Positions 44,899-56,497 of a DNA stretch of 64,000 bases are shown in pieces. The notes under the pieces were generated by a model. That model did not search any database. It saw nothing but the letters and a program-made list of their open reading frames with translations, and had not been told where the DNA came from. The position numbers and the translations under genes are program-made. Position 1 is the first letter of the stretch; each line of letters opens with the position of its first letter. Where the stretch lies: the NCBI RefSeq assembly GCF_014863605.1, contig NZ_CP062252.1, positions 4,225,001 through 4,289,000 on the forward strand. Direction: 5' to 3'. Source of the DNA: Pseudomonas allokribbensis (GTDB taxonomy: Bacteria > Pseudomonadota > Gammaproteobacteria > Pseudomonadales > Pseudomonadaceae).

Positions 44899-45011
44899 GA
44901 ATAACCCTCACTGATGGCTGGCATAACAACAAACAATTTGATTGATGATCCGCCGAATTGCAACGTATGCCCCGTAGCTTCATCCCACAGCGCTATCGCG
45001 AGGACACACGA

Positions 45012-46121
45012 ATGAGTACTGCCGCACCCATCCTGCTCACTCCCGGCCCGTTGACCACCTCGGCCCGCACCCGCCAGGCGATGATGGTCGACTGGGGTTC
45101 ATGGGATGACCGCTTCAACCAATTGACCGCCAGCCTGTGCGAGCAACTGCTGGCCATCCTCAACGGCGCCGACAGCCACCACTGTGTGCCTTTGCAGGGC
45201 AGCGGCACCTTCGCCGTCGAAGCCGCGATCGGCACCCTCGTCCCCCGCGACGGCAAGGTGCTGGTGCTGATCAACGGCGCCTACGGCAAGCGCCTGGCGA
45301 AAATCTGCGAAGTGCTGGGCCGCTCGTTCAGCACCTTTGAAACCGCTGAAGATGAACCGACCACCGCCGCCGACGTCGACCGCCTGCTGCGCGCCGACAG
45401 CGACATCACCCACGTCGCGCTGATCCACTGCGAAACCAGCACCGGCATCCTCAATCCACTGCCGGAGATCGCTCAGGTCGTCGAGCAACACGGCAAAAGC
45501 CTGATCATTGATGCCATGAGCTCGTTCGGCGCCTTGCCGGTGGATGCGCAAAAAGTCCCGTTCGATGCACTGATCGCCGCTTCCGGCAAATGCCTGGAAG
45601 GCGTGCCGGGCATGGGCTTCGTGTTTGCCCGCAAGGAACCCCTGGCCGCTGCCGCCGGCAACTCCCATTCGCTGGCGATGGACCTGTTCGACCAGCACAG
45701 CTACATGAAGAAGACCGGCCAATGGCGCTTCACCCCGCCGACCCACGTGGTCGCGGCGCTGCACGAAGCCCTGCTGCAATACAACGAAGAAGGTGGCCTG
45801 CCGGCACGGCATGCGCGTTACGCCGCCAACTGCCAGGCGCTGATGGAAGAGATGGGCAAACTCGGCTTGCGCAGCTTCCTGCCCGCCGCCATCCAGGCAC
45901 CGATCATCGCCACGTTCCATGCACCAAAGGATCCGCGCTACCAGTTCAAGGACTTCTACGAACGGGTCAAGGCCAAGGGATACATCCTCTACCCCGGCAA
46001 GCTGACCCAGGTCGAAACCTTCCGCGTCGGCTGCATCGGCCACGTCACCCCGGCGCAGATGCGTGAAGCCGTCTCGGCAGTGGGTGAAGTACTGCGCGAG
46101 ATGGAAGTGCTCGACATCTGA
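45012..46121 (+). CDS. phnW: 2-Aminoethylphosphonate:pyruvate transaminase
   Basis: A 369-residue class-V aminotransferase. It begins [32 protein letters not shown]; the PLP lysine is K193 in [13 protein letters not shown] and the PLP-phosphate region is [12 protein letters not shown]. It moves the amino group of AEP to pyruvate, forming phosphonoacetaldehyde and alanine. GAGGACACACGA precedes the chosen ATG. phnX follows at 57 bp. Confidence 0.96.
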   Translation: MSTAAPILLTPGPLTTSARTRQAMMVDWGSWDDRFNQLTASLCEQLLAILNGADSHHCVPLQGSGTFAVEAAIGTLVPRDGKVLVLINGAYGKRLAKICEVLGRSFSTFETAEDEPTTAADVDRLLRADSDITHVALIHCETSTGILNPLPEIAQVVEQHGKSLIIDAMSSFGALPVDAQKVPFDALIAASGKCLEGVPGMGFVFARKEPLAAAAGNSHSLAMDLFDQHSYMKKTGQWRFTPPTHVVAALHEALLQYNEEGGLPARHARYAANCQALMEEMGKLGLRSFLPAAIQAPIIATFHAPKDPRYQFKDFYERVKAKGYILYPGKLTQVETFRVGCIGHVTPAQMREAVSAVGEVLREMEVLDI

Positions 46122-46178
46122 TTCATCCGGCCCGCTCCCCCATTTGAATTGCATTGCCCACTCAGGAATTTGATTGCC

Positions 46179-47006
46179 ATGAACTACAACAACCCAAGCA
46201 AACTGCAAGCCGCCATCCTCGACTGGGCCGGCACCGTGGTCGATTTCGGCTCTTTTGCACCGACCCAGATCTTCGTTGAAGCCTTCGCCGAGTTCGACGT
46301 CCAGGTGTCCATCGAAGAAGCTCGCGGCCCGATGGGCATGGGCAAGTGGGATCACATCCGCACCCTGTGCGATCAGCCGCAAGTAGCCGAGCGCTATCGC
46401 AAGGCGTTCGGCCGCACCCCGACCGATGATGACGTCACCGCGATCTACAACCGCTTCATGCCGCTGCAGATCGAGAAGATCGCCGAGCACTCGGCGCTGA
46501 TTCCCGGCGCACTGGAGACCATCGCCAACCTGCGCCAGCAAGGGATCAAGATCGGCTCCTGCTCCGGCTATCCGAAGCAAGTGATGGACAAGGTCGTGGA
46601 ACTGGCCGCCAGCAACGGCTACATCGCCGACCACGTCGTGGCCACCGACGAAGTGCCGAACGGCCGCCCATGGCCTGCTCAAGCGCTGGCCAACGTGATT
46701 GCGCTGGGCATCGACGATGTCGCCGCCTGCGTGAAGATCGACGACACCGTGCCGGGGATTCTTGAAGGTCGTCGTGCCGGGATGTGGACCGTGGCGCTGA
46801 TCTGCTCCGGCAACGCGCTGGGCCTGGATTACGAAGGCTACCGCGCACTGGGCAGCGACGCGCTGGCCAGCGAACGCAAGCGCATTCACGCGCTGTTCGA
46901 AGGTTCGCGTCCGCACTACATGATCGACACCATCACCGATCTGCCGGAAGTGATCGCCGACATCAACAAGCGTCTGGCCAACGGTGAAATGCCGCAAAGC
47001 AGCTGA
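46179..47006 (+). CDS. phnX: Phosphonoacetaldehyde hydrolase (phosphonatase)
   Basis: A 275-residue HAD-superfamily enzyme. The nucleophile D15 lies in [15 protein letters not shown], the Schiff-base lysine K56 in [12 protein letters not shown], and motif 3 in [14 protein letters not shown]. It cleaves the C-P bond of phosphonoacetaldehyde to acetaldehyde and phosphate, completing AEP degradation. A terminator follows at 47030. Confidence 0.96.
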   Translation: MNYNNPSKLQAAILDWAGTVVDFGSFAPTQIFVEAFAEFDVQVSIEEARGPMGMGKWDHIRTLCDQPQVAERYRKAFGRTPTDDDVTAIYNRFMPLQIEKIAEHSALIPGALETIANLRQQGIKIGSCSGYPKQVMDKVVELAASNGYIADHVVATDEVPNGRPWPAQALANVIALGIDDVAACVKIDDTVPGILEGRRAGMWTVALICSGNALGLDYEGYRALGSDALASERKRIHALFEGSRPHYMIDTITDLPEVIADINKRLANGEMPQSS

Positions 47007-47029
47007 TAACGCAGCCTGCGGCAAACAGA

Positions 47030-47063
47030 AACGCCAGTGTCTGCGCGACACTGGCGTTTTTTT
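47030..47063 (+). terminator. Terminator of the phnWX operon
   Basis: AACGCCAGTGTC and GACACTGGCGTT form a 12-bp stem with a 5-base loop, followed by a run of T residues. Confidence 0.93.
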
Positions 47064-47196
47064 ATGGGCAAACCCCTGATTTCGCGCAATGAAAGAGTTT
47101 TTAGACACGCGCAAATCGGCCAAAGCGGATTACAGTTAAAGCATGCCGTCGCTCAAGAACGGCACGTTTCGACCCTGATCCGTGAGGAAATACCGT

Positions 47197-47751
47197 ATGC
47201 CGTGGACAAGTTCCGAATCACGCTACAGCACCGTGTCAGTCCTGTTGCACTGGTTGATGCTGGTGTTGTTGGTGCTGGTGTATGCCAGCATGGAATTGCG
47301 AGGCATCTTTCCCAAGGGCAGTGGTGGCCGCTCGCTGATCCGTGAAGCGCATTACATGCTCGGCCTGACCGTGTTCGTGCTGGTGTGGTTTCGCCTGCTG
47401 GCCCGCAGCATCGGCCCGGCACCGAAAATCTTCCCGGCTTCACCGCAATGGCAGACCGCACTGGCCCGACTGATGCACTGGGCGCTGTACCTGTTCATGA
47501 TCAGCATGCCGATTCTTGGCTGGCTGATTACCAGCGCCGAAGGTCATCAAGTGATGTTCTACGGTTTCGACCTGCCGTTGCTGGTGCAAGAGGACAAAGC
47601 CTTCGCCAAGCAGGTTGAACACTGGCACGTGTTGATCGGCAATATCGGCTACTGGCTGATCGGCCTGCACGCGCTGGCAGGGCTGTATCACCACTACGTG
47701 GTAGGCGATAACACACTGCTGCGGATGATGCCCAAGCGCAACCAGGTTTAG
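47197..47751 (+). CDS. Cytochrome b561
   Basis: A 184-residue four-helix membrane protein with heme-ligand histidines in VSVLLHWLMLVLL, REAHYMLGLTVF, HWHVLIGNIGYWLIGLHALAGLYHHYVV. It is a paralogue of the one at 25395. The ATG at 47197 has TGAGGA upstream. These proteins carry electrons between quinones and partner redox proteins; no partner gene is adjacent. Confidence 0.92.
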   Translation: MPWTSSESRYSTVSVLLHWLMLVLLVLVYASMELRGIFPKGSGGRSLIREAHYMLGLTVFVLVWFRLLARSIGPAPKIFPASPQWQTALARLMHWALYLFMISMPILGWLITSAEGHQVMFYGFDLPLLVQEDKAFAKQVEHWHVLIGNIGYWLIGLHALAGLYHHYVVGDNTLLRMMPKRNQV

Positions 47752-48656
47752 CCGTCGAATCCACGCCGGCCCTGCAAGCCGCCGGTGTGGACGAAGATCA
47801 GTCGCGTTCCACGGGCAAAGCGGCCCGCCTCGATCTGCTGTTTGAGCGCCAGCAAGGCCTTGCCGGTGTACAGCGGTTCGAGGGGAATGCCGCTGGCCAG
47901 TTCAGTCTGTGCGATGAACTCAAGCAGCGGCGCATCGACTTTGGCGAAACCGCCACGGCTGGCGTCGATCAGTTCGTAGCCTGCGATGTCACCGACAATC
48001 GCTTCGACGTTGGCCGCGACGCCGTGATCGTCGGGCACGGCCATGGCGCCATACACCGGGTGTTTACCCGCCTCCGCCAGAACCAGTCCCGCGAGCGTGG
48101 TGCCAGTGCCGCACGCCAGCCACCAACCGTCATGGTCGTCCCAACCGAGCTTGCCCATTTGCTCACTGACCTGATCCTTGAGTGATGCGCAACCCAGCGC
48201 ACCCGGTAATCCCCCGCCACCTTCGGGCACCGGATGCAGCGTCGGATATTGCGCCAGCCACGGCTGCCAGAACCCCGGCTCGTGCCGCGCCCGGTAGCCA
48301 CCAAAACCGAGCCAGTGCAGCTGCATGTCAAAGTCCTGCAGATCCCTGACCGTCGGCGTGTCCTGCGGATGCCCGCGCAGCAAACCGACCGTTGCGAATC
48401 CCAAGCGCTTGCCCGCCGCAGCCAGTGCATGCAGATGATTGGAGTGCGCACCGCCCAGGCTGATGATGCCTTCGGCGCCCGCACGGTCGGCGGCTTTGAG
48501 GTGTTCGACGAGTTTGAACCACTTGTTGCCGCTGATCAGCGGGTCGATCCGGTCCAGACGCAGAATCGCGACTTCAATGCCGGCGGCAGTGAGCCAGTCC
48601 AGATGAAGGGGTTCGAGAGGGGCTGGGGCCAGCCAGTCGGTGGGAGGCAGAAACAT
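47748..48656 (-). CDS. D-cysteine desulfhydrase / ACC deaminase-like PLP enzyme
   Basis: A 302-residue fold-type-II PLP enzyme: the PLP lysine lies in RIDPLISGNKWFKL, followed by ISLGGAHSNHLHALAAAGKRLG, and the phosphate-binding loop is ACGTGTTLAGLVLA. This family includes D-cysteine desulfhydrase and 1-aminocyclopropane-1-carboxylate deaminase; activity cannot be assigned safely. Two starts are possible: 48656 (MFLPPTDW) and 48686 (MPALCTEPAFM). A 9-bp hairpin lies between them. Confidence 0.87.
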   Translation of the reverse strand: MFLPPTDWLAPAPLEPLHLDWLTAAGIEVAILRLDRIDPLISGNKWFKLVEHLKAADRAGAEGIISLGGAHSNHLHALAAAGKRLGFATVGLLRGHPQDTPTVRDLQDFDMQLHWLGFGGYRARHEPGFWQPWLAQYPTLHPVPEGGGGLPGALGCASLKDQVSEQMGKLGWDDHDGWWLACGTGTTLAGLVLAEAGKHPVYGAMAVPDDHGVAANVEAIVGDIAGYELIDASRGGFAKVDAPLLEFIAQTELASGIPLEPLYTGKALLALKQQIEAGRFARGTRLIFVHTGGLQGRRGFDG

Positions 48657-48660
48657 GAAG

Positions 48661-48684
48661 GCCGGCTCTGTGCAAAGAGCCGGC
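48661..48684 (-). terminator. Hairpin between fadH and the PLP-enzyme gene
   Basis: GCCGGCTCT and AGAGCCGGC form a 9-bp stem with a 6-base loop. It directly precedes the start codon at 48656, so it could end fadH transcription or limit translation of the next gene. Confidence 0.5.
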
Positions 48685-48697
48685 ATTCTAGGGTGGA

Positions 48698-50755
<2,058 letters not shown>

Positions 50756-50939
50756 TCACGGAAAATGCGGGAGCTCTGCGTCCCCCGTCAGTCATGTTCG
50801 ACAGACTAAGAGTCGCATCGCTGTCACTCAATGACCGTAACTGACAAGTTATTGATCCAAATGCGCAGCGCCCCTTGGCAAGCGCAGGCATGGGCCCTAC
50901 CCTAGTCGCACACCCTGTACCCGGCTGTTGTTGGATTTC

Positions 50940-52070
50940 ATGCGCAAACTTTTGTACCTGACCTTTTCCATGGCGCTTGTCGCCGCGCTTACCTTCTACG
51001 CCATGTGGGCGGCTGACCGCCCGGCCGGTCATTACCTGTCGGACCTGCGGATCAAACTGGCGGTCGATCAAGGCACCCGAGCCGACCGTGGCAACCTGCT
51101 GGGGATTCAGCCGGAACTGTTCCCGACCGACTATCAAAGCTCCGAACGCCTGCACCGCAAACTCGCCGCTTATTTGCAGCAGGCTCAGGATCAGGGTTTG
51201 CTCAATGATAAAACCATCGTGGTATTGCCCGAGCATGTCGGCACCTGGCTGATGATCAGTGGCGAGAAAGACGAGTTGTACCAGGCCCCCACCCTCGCCG
51301 AAGCGATGAACTGGCTGGCCGCCAGCAATCCGTTGCAATTCGCCCGCGCCTGGCTCACCGCCAGGGGCAGCAGCCGTCTGGATGACGCCCACTTGCGGAT
51401 GAAATCCCGAGACATGGCCAAGGACTATCAGCTGCTGTTCGGCGGTCTGGCCAAGGAATTCCACATCACCCTGGTCGCCGGCTCGATCGTGCTTCCGGAA
51501 CCGAACATCATCGACGGCCGGCTCAAGGTCGGCAATGGCGCGCTGTACAACACCAGCGTGGTGTTCGGTCGTGACGGCGCCCCGCTCGGTCAGCCACAGC
51601 GGCAGATGCGCCCGATCTTCGATCAGGATGACACGATGCCATCCAACGATGTCTCCCGGATCAATGTGATCGATACCCCGGCCGGGCGCCTCGGCGTGCT
51701 GATCGGCAACGACAGCTGGTACCCGGACAACTATCGCAGACTCGACGAGCAAGGCGCGCAACTGATTGCGGTGCCCGCGTTCGTCATCGGTCATGGCGTG
51801 TGGGATCTGCCTTGGCAGGGCTACAGAGGTTTGAACGTGCCAGACTCGGTCAGCCTCAAACCGGGAGAGGTCAGTGAAGGCCAGGCCTGGCACCGCTTGA
51901 CCCTGACGGCACAACCACCGGGCAGCCGGGCGATTGCCGGCATGAGCGTGTTCCTGCGCGGGCAGTTCTGGGACAAGCCAAGCTCCGGGCAGAGCTTCCT
52001 CAGCAGCAACGGCCAGCAGTTCGCCGACGGTGAAGCCCGTGGCGCGCGCTTGCTGAACCTCTGGTTGTAA
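50940..52070 (+). CDS. Nitrilase-fold membrane-anchored protein without catalytic cysteine
   Basis: A 376-residue protein with an N-terminal membrane anchor or signal (LLYLTFSMALVAALTFYAMWA) and a carbon-nitrogen hydrolase fold. The catalytic Glu is kept (IVVLPEHVG, E98). The lysine motif reads QRQMRPIF (Lys replaced) and the cysteine motif reads GVLIGNDSWYPDNY, where the usual I-C-Y-D is I-G-N-D. Two of three triad residues are thus missing, so hydrolase activity is doubtful. A TTG at 50928 is a possible earlier start. An AraC gene follows by 3 bp. Confidence 0.78.
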   Translation: MRKLLYLTFSMALVAALTFYAMWAADRPAGHYLSDLRIKLAVDQGTRADRGNLLGIQPELFPTDYQSSERLHRKLAAYLQQAQDQGLLNDKTIVVLPEHVGTWLMISGEKDELYQAPTLAEAMNWLAASNPLQFARAWLTARGSSRLDDAHLRMKSRDMAKDYQLLFGGLAKEFHITLVAGSIVLPEPNIIDGRLKVGNGALYNTSVVFGRDGAPLGQPQRQMRPIFDQDDTMPSNDVSRINVIDTPAGRLGVLIGNDSWYPDNYRRLDEQGAQLIAVPAFVIGHGVWDLPWQGYRGLNVPDSVSLKPGEVSEGQAWHRLTLTAQPPGSRAIAGMSVFLRGQFWDKPSSGQSFLSSNGQQFADGEARGARLLNLWL

Positions 52071-52073
52071 ACC

Positions 52074-53114
52074 ATGAAGCCGCTGCCGATGCGCCTCGGG
52101 GATCTGTCAGTGGGCTTCGTCCATAGCCTCGCTGATGCCGTGCGCAGCCATGACGCCGACCCGCAACCGCTGCTCGAACAATACGGCCTCGACGCAGCAC
52201 GGCTGGCCGAGGCCGGGGCACGCCTGTCGATCCCGCGCTACATGCGCCTGGGCCATGGCGCGATCCAATTGACCGGCGATCCGGCACTCGGATTGCGCAT
52301 GGGCCAGCTCAGTCGACTGAGCCAGGCGGGATTGGCCGGCGTCACCGCAGCGCAGGCACCGACCGTGCGCGAAGCCGCCCGCTGCCTGACGCGCTTCGAA
52401 CCGTTGTACGGTTCCAATTATCGCGGCCAGTCGAGTTTCCACGAGGATGCCAGCGGTGCCTGGCTGCGCTTCTACTCGATCAGCCCGTACAACGCCTACA
52501 ACCGCTTTGTGGTGGATTCGATCATCGCTGGCTGGCTGCATCAGTTGTCCAGCGTCAGCCCCGAACCGCTGCGCGCCGAACGGATCGAGATCGAATTCGA
52601 CACCCCGGATTATCGCGACGCCTACGCCGTACTCGGCGACTGCCCGATCCAGTTCGGCGCCGAGCACAATCAGCTGCGTCTGAGCCTCACCAGCCTGGCC
52701 GCACGCAACCCGGAGCATTGCCCCAGCACCTGGAAGCATCTGCTGCAACTGTGTGATCGGGAACTGGAACAATTGACACGAACCCGCAGCCTGCGCGAAC
52801 GCATCACGCAATTGCTCGGACCGTTGCTCAATGGCGGTCGTGAACCCGACCTGGAAGAAGTGGCGGCGCGCCTGAAGCTACCGACCTGGACGTTACGGCG
52901 AAAGCTGGCCGAAGAAGGCACGCAGTTTCGCGCGATCCTCAACGACACTCGCCGTGATCTGGCGATGACCTACATCCGTGACACTGAACTGGCGTTCGGT
53001 GAAATCGCCTACCTGCTGGGTTTTGCCTCGGCCGAAGCTTTCCAGCGCGCCTTCAAGCGCTGGAACGGCCAGACGCCGGGCGAGTTTCGCCGCAGTCACC
53101 GCAAGACCGGTTGA
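52074..53114 (+). CDS. AraC-family transcriptional regulator
   Basis: A 346-residue regulator with an N-terminal AraC_binding_2-like (OruR/ArgR type) domain and a C-terminal pair of helix-turn-helices (LEEVAARLKLPTWTLRRKLAEEGTQF and AFGEIAYLLGFASAEAFQRAFKRWNGQTPGEFRR). It starts 3 bp after the nitrilase-fold gene and is probably co-transcribed with it, so the two may act in one pathway. Effector unknown. Confidence 0.9.
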   Translation: MKPLPMRLGDLSVGFVHSLADAVRSHDADPQPLLEQYGLDAARLAEAGARLSIPRYMRLGHGAIQLTGDPALGLRMGQLSRLSQAGLAGVTAAQAPTVREAARCLTRFEPLYGSNYRGQSSFHEDASGAWLRFYSISPYNAYNRFVVDSIIAGWLHQLSSVSPEPLRAERIEIEFDTPDYRDAYAVLGDCPIQFGAEHNQLRLSLTSLAARNPEHCPSTWKHLLQLCDRELEQLTRTRSLRERITQLLGPLLNGGREPDLEEVAARLKLPTWTLRRKLAEEGTQFRAILNDTRRDLAMTYIRDTELAFGEIAYLLGFASAEAFQRAFKRWNGQTPGEFRRSHRKTG

Positions 53115-53118
53115 AGCG

Positions 53119-53205
53119 TCAGAGCTCGGTGGCGTCTTCCGCAGGCTCCGGTGAATCCAGTTCGTAGGCCTGGAATTCGAGCAGTTCTTCTTGATAGTCA
53201 TCCAT
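53119..53205 (-). CDS. Small acidic protein, 28 residues
   Basis: The minus strand encodes MDDYQEELLEFQAYELDSPE followed by PAEDATEL, with a strong GGGGGAT ribosome-binding site 9 bases before the ATG at 53205. The product is strongly acidic. The TGA overlaps the area just after the AraC stop codon. Very small size means homology evidence is needed, but the ribosome-binding site and consistent composition support a real gene. Confidence 0.6.
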   Translation of the reverse strand: MDDYQEELLEFQAYELDSPEPAEDATEL

Positions 53206-53429
53206 CGTGTAATCCCCCTAACTGCTTTGCTGAAATGGCCTGGAGCAAATGACCAGTGCCTCGAGCATAAAGTGCCCGTATGAAGGAAAAATGAAACGCA
53301 GCCTTCATGAAATAAACGTAGCAGGCGGTCAGGGATTTATCGCGGGGATATTTTCAGAATGTGTGAACCGACATTTCAGATCACACAGAAATCGAAGCAG
53401 GAGCGACGTTGCGTCGCTCCCGCAACCGA

Positions 53430-54296
53430 TCAATGCCCGGTTGGCATTGCCGGAATCGGCTCGGACGGCGGTGGCAGATCCGTCGGATTGGCCGGTGGCG
53501 TGATGACTTCCGTTGCCGGCGCTGCTGCTGGAACCAGCTCCGAACCTGGTGCCGGGGTGATCGGCGCTGCTTCAGCCGGTGGAACGACCGGCTCTGAACT
53601 GACCGGAGCCGGCTCTGCGGGGGCCGGGGTCGCAGCAGGTGCGGCGGCCGGGGCTGGGGCCGGAGTCGGTTCAGCCGCTGGCGTCGGAGCCAATGCGGCC
53701 GGCGCTGCCTTGGGTTCCGGCACGCCCAGATCGGCCTTCGGCTTCTCGGTGATGTGCGCAGCTTTCTTCGCATCCGCCGGCAGGAACAGCTCCACCAGAG
53801 TGAAGAAGCGCTCGTAGAATTTCTGCGAGGACACGGTTTCGCTGGCCACCTTGACCATCGAGTCGTCAGAGGAGCCGATCGGCATCGACACCGAGCCCAG
53901 CACGCCAACCCCCAGGCTGGCCGAGTTGTTGGTCTTCTTCAGCGCGTAGCGGTCCTGCAAGGCGTTGGCGAATACCGTGGCGTGGTGGCCAGCGCTACCA
54001 TCATCGGCACACACGACGTTGAAGCTGATCTCCAGGTGGGTTTCACCGGTCTGCTGGAAACTCTTGTGTCCGCTGACCAGTTTCGGGTCGCTGCTGGTGA
54101 TGATGTAGCCTTGGCTGAGCAACGCCCGGCGAGCCGCTTCGCAACTGGCGGTGTCGGTGACCGGGTAATTGCGCGAAAAGGTGCCGGAGTCGTCGAAGTT
54201 CTCATGCTCGTAGATAGGCTTGTCCTTGGAGCAGCCGGCAGCGGCGGTCAGCAACAACGCCAACCCGATGAAACGCACGGGAATAGAATTCAACAT
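53430..54296 (-). CDS. DUF2242-family lipoprotein with Pro/Ala-rich tail
   Basis: A 288-residue lipoprotein: signal with lipobox LTAAAGC at about residues 16-22, a globular part to about residue 185 (YEHENFDDSGTFSRNYPVTDTASCEAARRALLSQGY opens it), then a proline-alanine-rich tail of about 100 residues that could span the periplasm or cell wall. AGGA precedes the ATG at 54296. The family is of unknown function. The repetitive tail makes indel variation between strains likely. Confidence 0.82.
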   Translation of the reverse strand: MLNSIPVRFIGLALLLTAAAGCSKDKPIYEHENFDDSGTFSRNYPVTDTASCEAARRALLSQGYIITSSDPKLVSGHKSFQQTGETHLEISFNVVCADDGSAGHHATVFANALQDRYALKKTNNSASLGVGVLGSVSMPIGSSDDSMVKVASETVSSQKFYERFFTLVELFLPADAKKAAHITEKPKADLGVPEPKAAPAALAPTPAAEPTPAPAPAAAPAATPAPAEPAPVSSEPVVPPAEAAPITPAPGSELVPAAAPATEVITPPANPTDLPPPSEPIPAMPTGH

Positions 54297-54466
54297 TAAA
54301 CATCCTGAGGGAAAAACGGTCCGGGGCGTATTGTGCAACATATCGCTGCCCCGCGGCGTACGGATTAGTGTCTTAAAACAGTTACAACTCTACCGGTCAT
54401 GGGTGCAGGGAAAAAGGCAAACCGGCCAATGGTCGATGAAAATCCTGTCACCCAGTGATTGATAGG

Positions 54467-54506
54467 CAAAAAAAAGCCCCGAATGTTCATCCGGGGCTCA
54501 TTTTTT
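54467..54506 (-). terminator. Terminator of ppiD
   Basis: AGCCCCG and CGGGGCT flank a 10-base loop, with A/T runs on both sides; on the minus strand it ends in a T-run right after ppiD. Confidence 0.88.
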
Positions 54507-54522
54507 GTCGCTCAGTCAGGCA

Positions 54523-56394
54523 TCAGAAACGCTTGATGTCCGCTTCGCTTTCCAGCTGCTTGCGGTACGCCGCGAAGTCCTGCTGGCCTTCACGCGAGGC
54601 AAGGAAGCGACGGTATTGCGCTTTCTCTTCATCGGTCGGCGCAGCGGCTTCGTTCACAGCGTTCAGGCGCACGATGGTCAGGCTGCCATCAGGCAGTGTC
54701 ACGCTGCTGAAAGTCGGCTTGTCCTTGCCTGCCGGTTTCGGCATGCGGAACAGTGCTTGCAGCACGGCTGGATCAACACCTTCCTGGGCGCGGGTGGCCG
54801 CCTGGGTCACTTTCCAGTTCTGACCGTCGATGGCCTTGTCCAGCGGGGTCTTGCCATCACGCAGACCGGCGATCAGTTGCTCGGCCTTGGTCTTGGCAGC
54901 AGCGCTGGCGTGCTCTTTGGCCAACTGGGTGCGAATGGCAGTCGCCACGGCTTCCAGCGGCAGTTGCGCAGGCTTGAGGTGCTCCTTGGCGCGCAGCACG
55001 ATCACGGTTTCCGGATCCAGCTCGATGGCGGTGCTGTTGGCACCCTCTTCCAGTACTTCGGTGCTGAACGCTGCAGTCACCACGGCGCGGTTGGCTGCAA
55101 CACCTTCACCACCTTCACGGCCGAACGGCTTGGAGGTGTGCACGGTCAGTTTCAGATCCTGCGCCGGCTGAGCCAGGTCAGACGATTCGAACGAAGAGTC
55201 TTCCAGTTGCTTGGTCGCCTCGACGAAACGCTGCTCGACTTGCTGGGTTTTCAGCTCGCGGGTCAACTTGTCTTTCAGGCTGGCGAAAGTCGGAACTTCC
55301 GGTGCTTCGACGCCCAGCAGCTTGATCAGGTGGAAACCGAAGTCGGTGCGAACCGGCTCGGACACTTGATCCTTGTTCAACGAATACAGGGCTTTTTCGA
55401 AAGCCGGATCGTAAACGCCAGGACCGGCATAACCCAGGTCGCCGCCATTGTTGGCCGACCCCGGATCCTGCGAGAACTCCTTGGCCAGCGCTTCGAACTT
55501 CTCACCCTTGGCCAGGCGTGCCTGAATGTCTTCGATCTTCGCCTTGGCCTGAGCCTCGGTGGTCTTGTCATTCACTTCGATCAGAATATGCGCCGCACGA
55601 CGCTGCTCCGACAGGTTGGCGATCTCTTTCTGATACGCCGCCTGCAGGTCTTCGTCCTTGACGGCGACCTGGTCGAAGAAAGAAGCCTTCTTCAGCTCGA
55701 GGTAATCGATGACCACCTGATCCGGGGTCATGAATTCCTTGGCATGTTCGTCGTAGTAAGCCTTGACCTCATCGTCGGTCAGCTTCACTGCCGCCGGGTC
55801 AGCCTTGATGCTCAGCGAGGCGAAGTCACGGGTCTGTTTTTCCAGACGGGCGAAGGCCAGCACTTGAGCGTCAGTCACGAAACCGCTGCCCGCCACACCG
55901 GCGCGCAGTTGGCCGATCAGCATTTCCTGAGCCAGCATCTGGCGGAATTGCATGCGGCTGTAGCCCAGTTGACGGATCACCTGGTCGAAACGGTCGGAAC
56001 TGAACTTGCCGTCAACCTGGAATTCAGGTGTTTGCAGGATCACTTGGTCCAGCGCCGCTTCGGAGAAAGCGAACTTCGATTTTTCTGCGCCTTGCAGCAG
56101 CAGCTTGCGATCGATCAGACCCTTGAGGGCCGACTCGCGCAGCATTTTTTCGTCGAGCAAGGAAGCATCGAAGTCCTTGCCCAGCTGTTGCATCAGCTGA
56201 CGGCGTTGCATGTCAACGGCCTGGCTCAGCTCGTTCTGGCTGATTTCTTCACCATTGACCTTGGCCGCCTCGTTGGTGTGAGTCGTGGCCTTGAAAATGG
56301 CGTCGAAACCGGTCAGAGCCATCAGTGCAACGATGACCCCGATAATGGTCTTGGCAATCCAGCCTTGTGAATTGTCCCTGATATTCTGCAGCAT
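54523..56394 (-). CDS. ppiD: Periplasmic chaperone / peptidyl-prolyl isomerase PpiD
   Basis: A 623-residue inner-membrane-anchored SurA-like protein: an N-terminal helix (GWIAKTIIGVIVALMALTGF), a SurA-N-type chaperone domain, a parvulin domain (RRAAHILIEVNDKTTEAQAKAKIEDIQ ... FAKEFSQDPGSANNGGDLGY) and a second, degenerate parvulin-like region. It helps newly exported proteins leave the Sec translocon. The order hupB-ppiD is conserved from E. coli to Pseudomonas. Confidence 0.95.
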   Translation of the reverse strand: MLQNIRDNSQGWIAKTIIGVIVALMALTGFDAIFKATTHTNEAAKVNGEEISQNELSQAVDMQRRQLMQQLGKDFDASLLDEKMLRESALKGLIDRKLLLQGAEKSKFAFSEAALDQVILQTPEFQVDGKFSSDRFDQVIRQLGYSRMQFRQMLAQEMLIGQLRAGVAGSGFVTDAQVLAFARLEKQTRDFASLSIKADPAAVKLTDDEVKAYYDEHAKEFMTPDQVVIDYLELKKASFFDQVAVKDEDLQAAYQKEIANLSEQRRAAHILIEVNDKTTEAQAKAKIEDIQARLAKGEKFEALAKEFSQDPGSANNGGDLGYAGPGVYDPAFEKALYSLNKDQVSEPVRTDFGFHLIKLLGVEAPEVPTFASLKDKLTRELKTQQVEQRFVEATKQLEDSSFESSDLAQPAQDLKLTVHTSKPFGREGGEGVAANRAVVTAAFSTEVLEEGANSTAIELDPETVIVLRAKEHLKPAQLPLEAVATAIRTQLAKEHASAAAKTKAEQLIAGLRDGKTPLDKAIDGQNWKVTQAATRAQEGVDPAVLQALFRMPKPAGKDKPTFSSVTLPDGSLTIVRLNAVNEAAAPTDEEKAQYRRFLASREGQQDFAAYRKQLESEADIKRF

Positions 56395-56497
56395 GCGTCC
56401 CCCAGAAACGGTTGAACTTCAAAAATTAGGCAACCGTGGAGCGTGGGTAGAATCCGGATAGAAGAAAGGCGCATCCGAGGATGCGCCTTCTCGTAAC

